From Falsirhodobacter halotolerans (GTDB taxonomy: Bacteria; Pseudomonadota; Alphaproteobacteria; Rhodobacterales; Rhodobacteraceae): a stretch of DNA of 64,000 bases. A program made the translations under genes and the position numbers. Numbering within the stretch: position 1 is the stretch's first letter; the number at the start of each line of letters is the position of its first letter. The stretch is taken from NCBI RefSeq assembly GCF_022899245.1, contig NZ_JALJAZ010000002.1:1-64000 (forward strand), in the 5' to 3' direction. Positions 26,926-35,687 of the stretch are shown here, piece after piece. The notes under the pieces were generated by a model. The model did not search any database and had not been told where the DNA came from. It was given only the letters and a program-made list of their open reading frames with translations.

Positions 26926-27846
26926 TCAGGACAGGGGCGGCTGGATCTGGGCCAGCCGCGTCGTGATCTCCTGCGCGGATCGGCGCACCTCGCGCAGGAA
27001 GGCCTGCGCCGTGCGGCTCAGCATCCGCTTGCGCGAATGGATCGCCGAGGCGACCAGCACCTCGCGCGGTTCGAACGGACGCACCACGATGTCCGGCCCC
27101 ATGACCGACACCGCGCTGAGGGCATCGACCACGGCCACGCCGACCCGGTTCTGGACAAGGATGCAGGCCGTGTTGCAATAGCGGGTTTCGGCGATGGCCT
27201 GCATCGGCACGCCCTCCCGCTCGAACGCGCGGCGCAGGATGCGGCCCATGCCCGTGGTCCGTTCCAGCGAGATCAGGGGATGCCCGACAAGATCGGCGGG
27301 GCGAATGGTCGCCTTGTCCACCAGCGGCGAGTCCTGCGGCATCACGCAGACCATGGCCTCGGCGAACAGGGGTTCGACGTGGAAGGCGTCCTCGTCCACG
27401 TCGCCGATGACGAAGCCCAGATCGGCAAGGCCCGTTTCCACCGACTGCGCGACCTCGGAAAAGGTCGCGATCTCATAGGAGGCGTGGACGTTGGAATGGG
27501 TCTCGAAAAACCGCCGCATCGCCATGGGAATCAGCGAATGGCCCAAGGGCGGGCTGGAATAGGCGCGCAGCGTTTCGCGGTTTTGGGCCTTGAGATCCTC
27601 CAGACGTTCGGTGAAAACCTTGTAGTTCTGGAACAGCGCCTCGCTTTCGGCATAAAGCTGGCGGGCCTGCGCGGTCGTGAAAAGTCGGTTGTTCACCCGT
27701 TCGAACAGTGGAAATCCAAGCTGGGATTCCAGATGTTTCAAGGCGTTGGAGACGGCCGGCTGGGACATCCCCAACTCTCGGCCCGCCTTTACCGTCGTCT
27801 GGCAGTTGATGACCGCGCGAAGGACTTCGATCTGCTTGAGGTTCAT
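26926..27846 (-). CDS. LysR-family transcriptional regulator
   Basis: 306 residues from the ATG at 27844-27846 (MNLKQIEVLRAV, the family's usual first residues; a 21-base upstream extension is less likely). Helix-turn-helix at 17-36 (TVKAGRELGMSQPAVSNALKHLE). The effector domain follows from about residue 90. It is divergent from the amidohydrolase gene and on the same strand as the M20 hydrolase gene, so it could control both. Confidence 0.92.
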   Translation of the reverse strand: MNLKQIEVLRAVINCQTTVKAGRELGMSQPAVSNALKHLESQLGFPLFERVNNRLFTTAQARQLYAESEALFQNYKVFTERLEDLKAQNRETLRAYSSPPLGHSLIPMAMRRFFETHSNVHASYEIATFSEVAQSVETGLADLGFVIGDVDEDAFHVEPLFAEAMVCVMPQDSPLVDKATIRPADLVGHPLISLERTTGMGRILRRAFEREGVPMQAIAETRYCNTACILVQNRVGVAVVDALSAVSVMGPDIVVRPFEPREVLVASAIHSRKRMLSRTAQAFLREVRRSAQEITTRLAQIQPPLS

Positions 27847-27954
27847 GTGCCGCCCTGTCTTGACCATTCAGAAAGGTTATCCCTTCGGCCCGCAATCGCC
27901 CAGATGGCAGATGTGGAAACCGGGACATTGCCTCCGGTTCTGCCGCAAATTTCG

Positions 27955-27974
27955 GCAATACACTCGAATATTGC
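27955..27974. promoter_or_regulatory. Inverted repeat GCAATA-N8-TATTGC, candidate LysR site
   Basis: Perfect 6-bp dyad in the 244-base divergent region between the LysR and amidohydrolase genes, about 115 bases before the latter. A second nested dyad TTCG-N10-CGAA spans 27951-27968. Position and form fit a LysR recognition site. The remainder of 27847-28090 shows no gene. Confidence 0.5.
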
Positions 27975-28090
27975 GCGCATGACCTATAGCGCGCCCGCAT
28001 AGGTCCGGCCCCATATTCATAGCGGCCCCGATTGCCGCCACGGCCCCCGCGGCGCTAGGCTGGCCGGGAACGCCGCAACAGGACCCTATC

Positions 28091-29503
28091 ATGCCCCTCC
28101 CCCCCGTTCCGCCCAAGGCGCACGGCACCACGGCCATCCACGGACGGCATGTCCTTGCGATGCAGGACGGGGGTCCGACGCTGTTGCACGACACATGGGT
28201 GGTGACCGAAGGCGACCGCATCGTGGAGATCACGCCCCACCGTCCGACGGGGGTCGACACCCTGCACGACCGGCCGCACCAGTTCGTCCTTCCGGGCTTC
28301 ATGAACCTGCACAACCACTGCTTTTCCGAAGCCGTCGCCCGCACCCAGACCGAGGACGGCGCGGGCCGCAAGGGCGGCAAGAGCGTCATCTACACCGTGC
28401 TCATGCCCCTGACCAAGATCGGGACGGACGTGCTGACGGCCGAGGAACGGATGGCCGTGGCCCGCATGGGCATCCTGCAACTGCTGAAGGGCGGCAGCAC
28501 CACCGTGATGGAGCCGTTCCGCGCGGGCCTGCCCGAGATGTTCGACGCAGCACTGGAGATGGGCATCCGTTTCTATGGCGCGCCCTACCTCTTTTCCACC
28601 GACATGCCGGTGGCGCGGGCGGACGGCTCGGTCGATTACGGGGCGTCCGACACCGATCCCTTGCGCGACCTGAAGGTGTGGCAGGGCCTTCATGACCGCT
28701 GGCAGGGGGTGGACGAGGGGCGCATCGGCCTTGCGATGAGCCCGCACGCCACCGACACCTGCGATCCCGATCTGCTGCGCCACATCATCGGCCACGCGCG
28801 GGATCTGGGCGTGCCTTCGACCATCCATGCCGCGCAAAGCCTGGGTGAGGTCGAGACCATCGCCGCGCGGTATGACGGGCGCACGCCGATCGAATACCTC
28901 GACTGGCTGGGGGTGATGGATCGCGGCCTGTCCGTGGCCCATTGCATCCAGACGACGGATGCCGACCTGCGGCTGATGGCGGCCCGCGACACGACGATCC
29001 TGAACTGCCCCCGGGTCTTTGCCCGCGGCGGCACCACCGGGTCCTATGCCCGCTTTCGCCGTCACGGCGTGCGCACGGTCGTCGCCACCGACGGCTACAA
29101 CATGGACCTTCTGGGGGAGGTCCATGCCGCGGCGCTGATCTCCAAGATCACCACGGGCGACGCGACGCAGGCCACGGCACCCGAGTTGATGAACGCGATC
29201 ACGCTTCATCCCGCCGAGGCGCTGCGGCGGGATGATCTGGGGCGGATCGCGGTGGGGGCGAAGGCCGACCTGACCGTGCTGGATTTCAGCCATTCGCATC
29301 TGCGGCCCATGCAGCATCCGCTGCGCGCCGCCGTCTGGCTTGCGAACCGCGCCAATATCGGGCTGGTCATGGTGGATGGCCGGGTGCTGATCGAAGGCGG
29401 CACCGCCTGCGGTCTGGACGAAGCGGCGATCTGCGATGCGGGAAGCGCCGCCATCGGCAAGATCTGGGATCTGCCCGAAGCCCGCGCCGCCCTGTCCGCG
29501 TGA
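28091..29503 (+). CDS. Amidohydrolase/deaminase (cytosine deaminase and TRZ/ATZ superfamily)
   Basis: 470 residues. TIM-barrel metal-dependent hydrolase with the expected ligands: HNH in PGFMNLHNHCFSEA near residue 75, His in SPHATDT near 220, His in STIHAAQSLGE near 245, AHCIQ near 284, and catalytic Asp in VATDGYNMDLL near 335. C-terminal composite domain (GAKADLTVLD). These enzymes deaminate or dechlorinate N-heterocycles and nucleobases, or hydrolyse guanidino/ureido groups; the substrate is not evident. It is coupled to the ornithine-cyclodeaminase-like gene. Confidence 0.85.
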   Translation: MPLPPVPPKAHGTTAIHGRHVLAMQDGGPTLLHDTWVVTEGDRIVEITPHRPTGVDTLHDRPHQFVLPGFMNLHNHCFSEAVARTQTEDGAGRKGGKSVIYTVLMPLTKIGTDVLTAEERMAVARMGILQLLKGGSTTVMEPFRAGLPEMFDAALEMGIRFYGAPYLFSTDMPVARADGSVDYGASDTDPLRDLKVWQGLHDRWQGVDEGRIGLAMSPHATDTCDPDLLRHIIGHARDLGVPSTIHAAQSLGEVETIAARYDGRTPIEYLDWLGVMDRGLSVAHCIQTTDADLRLMAARDTTILNCPRVFARGGTTGSYARFRRHGVRTVVATDGYNMDLLGEVHAAALISKITTGDATQATAPELMNAITLHPAEALRRDDLGRIAVGAKADLTVLDFSHSHLRPMQHPLRAAVWLANRANIGLVMVDGRVLIEGGTACGLDEAAICDAGSAAIGKIWDLPEARAALSA

Positions 29504-29508
29504 CGCCG

Positions 29509-30438
29509 ATGCACCTGATCGGACACCAGACCGTTGCCGACCGCCTGCCCTGGCCCCGCCTGATCGAGGCGCTGCGCGAGGAATTCGCGGCCCCCCGGAT
29601 CGACGCGCCCCCGCGTCAGGTGCTGACCATCCCCCTGCCGGGGGGCGGCACGGCGTCGTTGCTGATGATGCCCGCATGGGAAGGCGGCAAGGCCATCGGC
29701 CTGAAGGCCGTGACCTTCTTTCCCGACAATGCGGCGCGGGAGAAAGCCACGATCAACGCGGGCTATCTCATGTTCGACGGGGCGGATGGACGCGCCCTGG
29801 CCGCGATCGACGGGGACGCGTTGACCGCGCGGCGCACGGCGGCGACCTCGGCCTTGGCGGCGGACTTTTTGGCGCGGCGGGATGCGGCGGTGCTTCTGGT
29901 CTGCGGGACGGGTCAGGTTGCCTCGGTTCTGGCCGAGGCACATGCAAGCGTCCGGCCTTATCGCGAGATCCTGATCTGGGGGCGTGATGCGGAAAAGGCC
30001 CGCGCACGCGCCGGGGCGCTGGCCGACCGGGGGCTTCCTGCACGGTTCTGCGACGACCTTGAGGCGGGGTGCCGCCGCGCCGACGTGGTCAGCACCGCCA
30101 CCGCCGCCACCGTTCCGTTCCTTCGCGGCGAATGGCTGGCCGAGGGGTCGCACCTCGACCTGATCGGCGCGTTCAAGGCCGACATGCGCGAATGCGATAC
30201 GGCGGCCATCACCCAAGGACGGGTGTTCGTGGATGGGCGCGACGGCGCGATGCTGTCGGGCGATCTGGCCGGACCCGCCGCCGAAGGGGCCTTCCGCGCC
30301 GAGGCCATCGCCGGCGATCTGTCCGAGGTGATCCAAGGCCGCGCCGGTCGCAGGTCCGAGGCCGAGCGGACGGTGTTCAAGTCCGTCGGCCTCGCGTCGG
30401 AAGATCTGGTGGCGGCCATGCTGGCGGCACAGCCCTGA
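29509..30438 (+). CDS. Ornithine cyclodeaminase/mu-crystallin family protein
   Basis: 309 residues from ATG 29509; a GTG at 29500 overlapping the preceding stop is an alternative. N-terminal MHLIGHQTVADRLPWPRLIEALREEF and TIPLPGGGTASLLMMPAW form the substrate domain, GLKAVTFFPDN the conserved Lys motif, and VLLVCGTGQVASVLAEAH the NAD(P)-binding Gly-rich loop near residue 128. LIGAFKADMREC matches the conserved Gly/Asp-containing motif. Members include ornithine cyclodeaminase, ketimine reductases and alanine dehydrogenases, so an imine or amino-acid redox step after the amidohydrolase is likely. Confidence 0.87.
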   Translation: MHLIGHQTVADRLPWPRLIEALREEFAAPRIDAPPRQVLTIPLPGGGTASLLMMPAWEGGKAIGLKAVTFFPDNAAREKATINAGYLMFDGADGRALAAIDGDALTARRTAATSALAADFLARRDAAVLLVCGTGQVASVLAEAHASVRPYREILIWGRDAEKARARAGALADRGLPARFCDDLEAGCRRADVVSTATAATVPFLRGEWLAEGSHLDLIGAFKADMRECDTAAITQGRVFVDGRDGAMLSGDLAGPAAEGAFRAEAIAGDLSEVIQGRAGRRSEAERTVFKSVGLASEDLVAAMLAAQP

Positions 30439-30489
30439 ACGTAACGGCGGCCCGGTCCGCAGTCGTTGAGGACCGCGCGACGCCGTCCA

Positions 30490-30540
30490 CCCCTATCCGC
30501 CCGCACGGGGGTTTCCCCTGCCCGCCTGACCGGGTAGGGG
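30490..30540 (+). terminator. Long inverted repeat between the cyclodeaminase and YqaA genes
   Basis: CCCCTATCCG (30490-30499) pairs with CGGGTAGGGG (30531-30540), 10 bp with one G-T pair, enclosing a smaller GGGG/CCCC hairpin. It ends 10 bases before the ribosome-binding site of the next gene. No T-run, so termination is a guess. Confidence 0.4.
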
Positions 30541-30560
30541 ACCGTCGTCGGAGGATCGCA

Positions 30561-31142
30561 ATGCTACGGAACATCTATGACTGGACGATGCGGCTTGCGT
30601 CGAAACGACGGGCCGATTACGCCCTTGGGGCGATCGCGTTCGCCGAGAGTTCGTTCTTCCCGATCCCGCCCGACGCCCTGCTTGTTCCGATGGTTCTGGC
30701 AAACCGGCGCAAGGCCGCGCGCCTGGCGTTCCTCTGCACGATCATGTCCGTCCTGGGCGGCATATTGGGATATCTGATCGGTCGGTTCCTGTTCGAAGGG
30801 CTGGCCCTTCCGGTCCTCGCCTTCTACGGATACACGGACAAGTTCGAGAGCTTTGCCGCAGCCTATAACGACTGGGGAATGTGGATACTGGTCGCGGGCA
30901 GCCTGACGCCGTTTCCGTTCAAGTTGGTGACCATCGCCAGCGGGGCGACGGGTCTGAATTTCACGCTGTTCGTCGTGTCCAGCCTGCTGGCCCGTGGCAC
31001 CCGATTCTTCCTCGTTGCCGGATTGATCTATGCCTTCGGCCCCTCGGCCCGCGATTTCATCGAACGGAGGCTGGCGCTGGTGTTCACCGCGGGCCTCGTG
31101 GCGCTCATGGGGGGCTTTGCGGTGTTGACGTTCCTGATGTGA
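30561..31142 (+). CDS. yqaA: YqaA-family membrane protein (DedA/SNARE-associated superfamily)
   Basis: 193 residues from ATG 30561, preceded by GGAGGA at 5 bases. A much longer open frame upstream is not used. About four to five membrane segments, with the family motifs AFAESSFFPIPPDALLVPMVLA near residue 27 and AGSLTPFPFKLVTIASG near 110. DedA-superfamily proteins are linked to lipid or undecaprenyl-phosphate transport across the membrane; the role of YqaA members is not settled. Apparently its own transcription unit. Confidence 0.9.
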   Translation: MLRNIYDWTMRLASKRRADYALGAIAFAESSFFPIPPDALLVPMVLANRRKAARLAFLCTIMSVLGGILGYLIGRFLFEGLALPVLAFYGYTDKFESFAAAYNDWGMWILVAGSLTPFPFKLVTIASGATGLNFTLFVVSSLLARGTRFFLVAGLIYAFGPSARDFIERRLALVFTAGLVALMGGFAVLTFLM

Positions 31143-31157
31143 CCGGGGACCACGCGC

Positions 31158-31727
31158 TCATCCGCGGCCGGTCTTTTCAGGCGTGTCATCACCAAGCAGC
31201 GTCGATTGAATATCGGCGAAGATCGAGGTCCAGTCCCCGTCATCCATGTGCATCAGGCCAAGATAACGCAGGCAGAAGGCCCCTTCCGCCGCAAGAAAGG
31301 CAAGACGCGCGCGGCGGCCTTCCTCCGTGGACGGGTCGAGGTTGCGCAGGCGCGCGCCATACCACGCGCGGGTCGCGGCCATGAATTCGGGGGACTGGAG
31401 CATACCGATCATCAGGCTTGCGGCCTTGGCCAGCGATGGATCCTCGTCGCAGAAGGTCGCGCCGACATGGGCGCGGACCAGGTCGATCGGTTCGGGATCG
31501 GGTTTCACCATCCGCGCGAACAGGGCCTCATAGCTTTCCATCCAGCGCACACAGATGGCGTCGATCAGGGCGGCCTTGCTTGGAAACGTGTATTGAACGC
31601 CGCCCTTGGTGATGCCCACCGCCTTGGCCAAGGCGTCGATGGTCAGCGCCGCAGCGCCTTGGGTTCGGACGATGTCTTCGGCCACATCCAGAAGATTGTC
31701 GCGGTCCACGCTTCGAGTTCGGCCCAT
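31158..31727 (-). CDS. TetR-family repressor
   Basis: 189 residues from the second of two ATGs; AAAGGTG lies about 7 bases before 31727 on the coding strand. N-terminal HTH: LLDVAEDIVRTQGAAALTIDALAKAVGITKGGVQYTFPSKAALIDAI. The ligand domain carries the TetR_C pattern of drug-sensing repressors (LMIGMLQSPEF, AWYGARLRNL). Divergent from an MFS exporter, separated by a palindrome, the standard layout for TetR control of efflux. Confidence 0.92.
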   Translation of the reverse strand: MGRTRSVDRDNLLDVAEDIVRTQGAAALTIDALAKAVGITKGGVQYTFPSKAALIDAICVRWMESYEALFARMVKPDPEPIDLVRAHVGATFCDEDPSLAKAASLMIGMLQSPEFMAATRAWYGARLRNLDPSTEEGRRARLAFLAAEGAFCLRYLGLMHMDDGDWTSIFADIQSTLLGDDTPEKTGRG

Positions 31728-31742
31728 TCCGCACCTTTCCAT

Positions 31743-31756
31743 TCCATACGTATGGA
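31743..31756. promoter_or_regulatory. Perfect 14-bp palindrome TCCATACGTATGGA, TetR operator
   Basis: Located 16 bases from the tetR start and 45 bases before the exporter start. Such perfect palindromes in a 73-base divergent promoter are typical TetR operators, controlling both genes. Confidence 0.8.
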
Positions 31757-31800
31757 TTTATATCCAACCGCAAACCGGAGCAAGGGATCGGGAGCTTCAG

Positions 31801-33264
31801 ATGGCGGGAAATCGGTGGGTAATTCTGGCCGTGGTGTCGAGCGCCCTTCTGCTTATCGTGATCGACATGACCGTCCTCTATACCGCGCTGCCGCGGCTGA
31901 CGGTGGGACTGAACGCATCCCCGTCGGAAAAGTTGTGGATCGTCAACGCGTATGCCCTGACCGTTGCGGGGTTGCTGCCCGCGTCCGGCGCGCTTGGCGA
32001 CCGCTATGGGTCGCGCCCGATGTTCCTTGGCGGGCTTCTGGTCTTCGGCGCGGCGTCTGTTCTGGCCGCGTTCGCCCCCAACCCGGAGGTGCTGATCGCC
32101 GGGCGGGTGGCGCTGGCCGTGGGGGCGGCAATGATGATGCCCGCAACGTTGGCCATCATCCGTCACACCTTCGAGGATGAGGGCGAGCGCAGCTTCGCCA
32201 TCGGGGTATGGGCGGCCGTGGCCTCCGGCGGGGCGGCCTTCGGGCCCATCCTGGGCGGCGTCCTTCTGGAATTCTTCTGGTGGGGATCGGTCTTTCTGAT
32301 CAACGTGCCGATCGTCCTTCTGGCCTTCGTCGCCGCGGCGCTGGTGGTCGGACGCGCGACGGCGCAAGGCGGTCATCCGTTCAGCCTTCTTGCGTCGGTC
32401 CAGATCATGATCGGCCTTGTCGCGACCACGCTGGCGATCAAGGAGTTCGGCAAGCCGGACCCGTCGCTGGCGCTTGCGGCTGGCGCGGGCCTGACCGGGA
32501 TCGTCTTCGTCGCGCTGTTCATTCGCGGCCAGCGCCGGGCGCCCCATCCGATGCTGGACCTGCGTGTCTTTGCCAATCCGGCCTTCAGCAGCGCCGTCCT
32601 TGGCGCGTTGATCGCGTCGGCGGCGCTGATGGGGGTGTCGCTGGCCATGACCCAGCGGTTTCAGCTGGTGCTTGGCCTGTCGCCGCTGGAGGCCGGGATC
32701 CAGCTTCTGCCGCTGTCGCTGGCGTCGTTCGTCGCGGGGCCCGTCACCGGTCGCCTGCTTGGCACGGTCGGCAGCCGCCGCCTGTTGCCGGGCGGGATGG
32801 CGGTGATCGCGGGGGGGGTCGGCCTCTATCTGTTCGGCCTCCAATCGCTGCCGGTGCAGATCGCGGCGCTCACGCTTGTCGGCGCCGGGGTGGGCATCAC
32901 GATGACGACGGCCTCGGCCTCCATTCTGCACAACGCCCCGAAGGAAAGCGCGGGCACCGCCGCCTCGGTGGAGGAAGTGTCCTACGAACTTGGCGGTGCC
33001 CTCGGCGTGACGATGTTCGGCAGCATTCTTGCGGCGGTGTTCACACGCACCTACGTCGCCCCGGGGCCGATGGCTGCCGCCCCGGCGCAAGGCATCGACG
33101 CGGCGCTGGCCCAAGCGAAGACGGCGGTGGGCCCGGATCGCGACCAGCTCCTCCTGGCGGCGCGGGATGCGTTCGACACCTCGTTCGTCACGGTCCTTGG
33201 CGTGGCACTCGCGCTTCTGATCCTCGGCGGGGGGCTGGTCACATGGATGAATACGCGGCGGTGA
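31801..33264 (+). CDS. MFS multidrug exporter, EmrB/QacA (14-helix) family
   Basis: 487 residues. Motifs: LLIVIDMTVLYTALPRL (the DHA2 motif D1) in helix 1, GALGDRYGSRPMFLGG (motif A), GRVALAVGAAMMMPATLAIIR (motif B), GVWAAVASGGAAFGPILGGVLLEF (motif C, antiporters). Fourteen hydrophobic segments with a long loop near residues 425-455. SmvA/QacA-like exporters expel quaternary ammonium compounds and other cations. Regulated by the divergent TetR gene. Confidence 0.92.
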   Translation: MAGNRWVILAVVSSALLLIVIDMTVLYTALPRLTVGLNASPSEKLWIVNAYALTVAGLLPASGALGDRYGSRPMFLGGLLVFGAASVLAAFAPNPEVLIAGRVALAVGAAMMMPATLAIIRHTFEDEGERSFAIGVWAAVASGGAAFGPILGGVLLEFFWWGSVFLINVPIVLLAFVAAALVVGRATAQGGHPFSLLASVQIMIGLVATTLAIKEFGKPDPSLALAAGAGLTGIVFVALFIRGQRRAPHPMLDLRVFANPAFSSAVLGALIASAALMGVSLAMTQRFQLVLGLSPLEAGIQLLPLSLASFVAGPVTGRLLGTVGSRRLLPGGMAVIAGGVGLYLFGLQSLPVQIAALTLVGAGVGITMTTASASILHNAPKESAGTAASVEEVSYELGGALGVTMFGSILAAVFTRTYVAPGPMAAAPAQGIDAALAQAKTAVGPDRDQLLLAARDAFDTSFVTVLGVALALLILGGGLVTWMNTRR

Positions 33265-33363
33265 CGATCGCCCGCCGCATCGAGATCCGGAGCCGTGAAT
33301 CCAGCGATTCAGGACCTTACGGCGACAACCGGGCTCGCGTCATGGTCCAAAGCGGGGCCACCG

Positions 33364-34125
33364 TCATTCCCGAAACCCGATCCGGCATGACAGGGTGCGC
33401 GCGAAGTCGGACATGGCGCGGCCGGCGGTGGCGATGGTCTCCGGCTGGACTTCGGCCGTCGTCATCGACAGCGCCACACCGGCCACGACATCCCCGCTTG
33501 CGTCCAGCACGGCGGCACCGAGACAGCACATCCCCGACCGGACCTGCCCGTTGTCGATGGAAAAGCCGCGCGCCCGCGTTGTTTCGATGTCCTGCAAAAG
33601 CGCATCGACCGATTGCACGCTGACCCCGGTCAGGGGGGGTGGCAGCGGAAGGGCAAGCGCGCGGTCCAGTTCGGCCTGCGGGAGATGCGCCAGCATCGCC
33701 TTTCCCGTGGCGGTGAAGGCCGCCGGAAGGCGCATTCCGATGCGGAAACTGACCCCAAGGGGCGCGGAACTGTTCTGGCAGGCGAGATAGATGACCTCGG
33801 CCTCGTGCAAGGTGGACAGTGTGACCGTGTATTCCCCCAAGGCCGGGGTTCTGGCCAGAAGATCCTTGAATTCGGTGATCAGCGCCGAATCGTTCAGCAC
33901 CGCGCCATTCCACCCGAGAAACTTCATGCCCAGCACATAGGTCCCCGCCTTTTCGCGCAGCAGATCCAGATGGCACAGCGTGTGGCACAGCGCGTGCGTG
34001 CTGCTTTTGGGAATGGACAGCGCGCGCGAGATGGCCGTCAGGCCCATCGGGCCGGATGCGGCGACGACATCGAGAATGCGCACCGCCCGCTCTACCGCCG
34101 GCACAAGCTTGATGTCTTCGGCCAT
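33364..34125 (-). CDS. IclR-family transcriptional regulator
   Basis: 253 residues from the ATG at 34123-34125. N-terminal winged [49 protein letters not shown]-like IclR effector domain with [31 protein letters not shown], and [28 protein letters not shown]. Divergent from the aldehyde dehydrogenase operon; the region between carries two dyads. Confidence 0.93.
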   Translation of the reverse strand: MAEDIKLVPAVERAVRILDVVAASGPMGLTAISRALSIPKSSTHALCHTLCHLDLLREKAGTYVLGMKFLGWNGAVLNDSALITEFKDLLARTPALGEYTVTLSTLHEAEVIYLACQNSSAPLGVSFRIGMRLPAAFTATGKAMLAHLPQAELDRALALPLPPPLTGVSVQSVDALLQDIETTRARGFSIDNGQVRSGMCCLGAAVLDASGDVVAGVALSMTTAEVQPETIATAGRAMSDFARTLSCRIGFRE

Positions 34126-34141
34126 CGCGGCTCCCTTCGTA

Positions 34142-34205
34142 TTGACAAACGCATCCTGCCTCGAAACGATGTTCACAATCAAGAACTTTGTTCGATATAT
34201 GGAAC
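34142..34205 (+). promoter_or_regulatory. Promoter with two tandem GTTC-N8-GAAC dyads upstream of the aldehyde dehydrogenase
   Basis: TTGACA at 34142-34147 and AACGAT at 34165-34170 (17-base spacing) form a sigma-70-type promoter. Two identical-form dyads, GTTC-N8-GAAC, follow at 34171-34186 and 34190-34205, with starts 19 bases apart. They cover the start of transcription and reach to 8 bases before the start codon, a repressor layout. The divergent IclR protein is the obvious candidate binder. Confidence 0.65.
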
Positions 34206-34212
34206 GGATGCG

Positions 34213-35670
34213 ATGACCAGCCTGACTTTGACCGATGCCGCCCTGCTCAAATCCGCCTGCCTTGTGAACGGCGCTTGGACCGCGGCCGCCTCGGGCGAGG
34301 TGATCGAGGTCACGAACCCGGCGGATGGGACGGTGGTCGGCACCGTGCCCTCGCTGTCGGAGGCGGAGACGGAAAAGGTCGTCGCCGCGTCCGAGGCCGC
34401 CCTTCCCGCCTGGCGCGCCCTGGCGGCCAAGGACCGCAGCACCATCCTGCGCCGCTGGTTCGATCTGATGATCGCCCATGCCGACGACCTGGCCGCGATC
34501 ATGACCGCCGAACAGGGCAAGCCTTTGGCCGAAGCGAAGGGCGAGATCGTCTATGCCGCCAGCTTCATCGAATGGTTCGCCGAGGAAGCCAAGCGCGTCT
34601 ATGGCGACACGATCCCCGCGCCGCAGAACGACAAGCGCATCACCGTCATCCGTCAGCCGGTGGGGGTGACCGCCGCGATCACGCCCTGGAATTTCCCCGC
34701 CGCCATGATCACCCGCAAGGCCGCCCCGGCGCTGGCGGCGGGCTGCACGATGATCGTCCGCCCGGCGGACCTGACGCCGCTGACCGCGCTGGCCTTGGGT
34801 GAATTGGCGGTGCGCGCCGGGGTGCCGGCCGGGGTTCTTCAGATCGTCACGGGGGGCAGCCGCGTCATCGGCAAGGTGCTGACCGCATCCGACGTCGTGC
34901 GCAAACTGTCCTTCACCGGCTCCACCGAGGTAGGGCGACTTCTGATGGCGCAATGTGCGCCCACGATCAAACGCCTGTCGCTGGAACTGGGCGGCAATGC
35001 GCCCTTCATCGTGTTCGACGATGCCGATCTTGATGCGGCGGTCGAAGGGGCGATGGTGTCCAAATACCGCAACGCGGGCCAGACCTGCGTCTGCGCGAAC
35101 CGGTTTCTGGTGCAGCGGGGGATCTATGACGCCTTTGCCGAAAAGCTGGCGGCCAAGGTCGGGGCGCTGAAGGTGGGCCATGGCACCGAGGACGGTGTCA
35201 CCATCGGCCCGCTGATCGAGGAGAAGGCCCTGACCAAGGTCGAGGCGCATATCGCCGACGCGCTGTCCAAGGGGGCCACGCTGGTCACGGGCGGAACGCG
35301 GATCGGCGGGCTGTTCTTTCGCCCGGGCGTGCTGACCGGGGTGACGACCGACATGATCGTCACCACCGAGGAGACGTTCGGCCCCGTCGCCCCGCTGTTC
35401 GCCTTCGATACCGAGGAGGAGGCGGTGGCGATGGCCAATGACACGATCTTCGGTCTGGCCGCCTATCTTTACACCGAGAATTTCAGCCGGTCCGTCCGGG
35501 TGACCGAGGCGCTGGAATACGGGATGGTCGGGCACAACACGGGCCTGATCTCCAACGAGGTCGCGCCCTTTGGCGGGGTCAAGCAATCCGGCCTGGGGCG
35601 CGAAGGGTCGAAATACGGCATCGAGGAGTATCTCGAGACCAAATACATCTGCAGCGCCGTGTCGCGTTGA
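34213..35670 (+). CDS. gabD: NAD(P)-dependent aldehyde dehydrogenase, succinate-semialdehyde type
   Basis: 485 residues, the size of GabD. Motifs: [24 protein letters not shown] (cofactor binding), [27 protein letters not shown] (catalytic Glu), [12 protein letters not shown] with catalytic Cys at about residue 292, and [13 protein letters not shown]. The vicinal Cys (CVC) is typical of succinate semialdehyde dehydrogenases. Start at 34213 directly after the second operator dyad. It heads an operon with an iron alcohol dehydrogenase and a transporter, so a hydroxy acid or diol oxidised through an aldehyde is likely; GabD-type substrate is the best guess. Confidence 0.85.
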   Translation: MTSLTLTDAALLKSACLVNGAWTAAASGEVIEVTNPADGTVVGTVPSLSEAETEKVVAASEAALPAWRALAAKDRSTILRRWFDLMIAHADDLAAIMTAEQGKPLAEAKGEIVYAASFIEWFAEEAKRVYGDTIPAPQNDKRITVIRQPVGVTAAITPWNFPAAMITRKAAPALAAGCTMIVRPADLTPLTALALGELAVRAGVPAGVLQIVTGGSRVIGKVLTASDVVRKLSFTGSTEVGRLLMAQCAPTIKRLSLELGGNAPFIVFDDADLDAAVEGAMVSKYRNAGQTCVCANRFLVQRGIYDAFAEKLAAKVGALKVGHGTEDGVTIGPLIEEKALTKVEAHIADALSKGATLVTGGTRIGGLFFRPGVLTGVTTDMIVTTEETFGPVAPLFAFDTEEEAVAMANDTIFGLAAYLYTENFSRSVRVTEALEYGMVGHNTGLISNEVAPFGGVKQSGLGREGSKYGIEEYLETKYICSAVSR

Positions 35671-35687
35671 ACCGGAGGGGGAAGAAG

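Noticed and set aside
30069-30560. Long N-terminal extension of the YqaA protein
   Set aside because: It is an Arg-rich out-of-frame overlap of the cyclodeaminase gene; the proper ribosome-binding site and start are at 30550-30561.
33296-33311. TGAATC-CAGC-GATTCA hairpin between the MFS and IclR genes
   Set aside because: Only six base pairs, half A/T, no T-run; not enough to call a terminator.
33613-34212. 200-residue N-terminal extension of the aldehyde dehydrogenase
   Set aside because: It crosses the promoter, operator dyads and the antisense IclR gene; the family's N-terminus begins at 34213.
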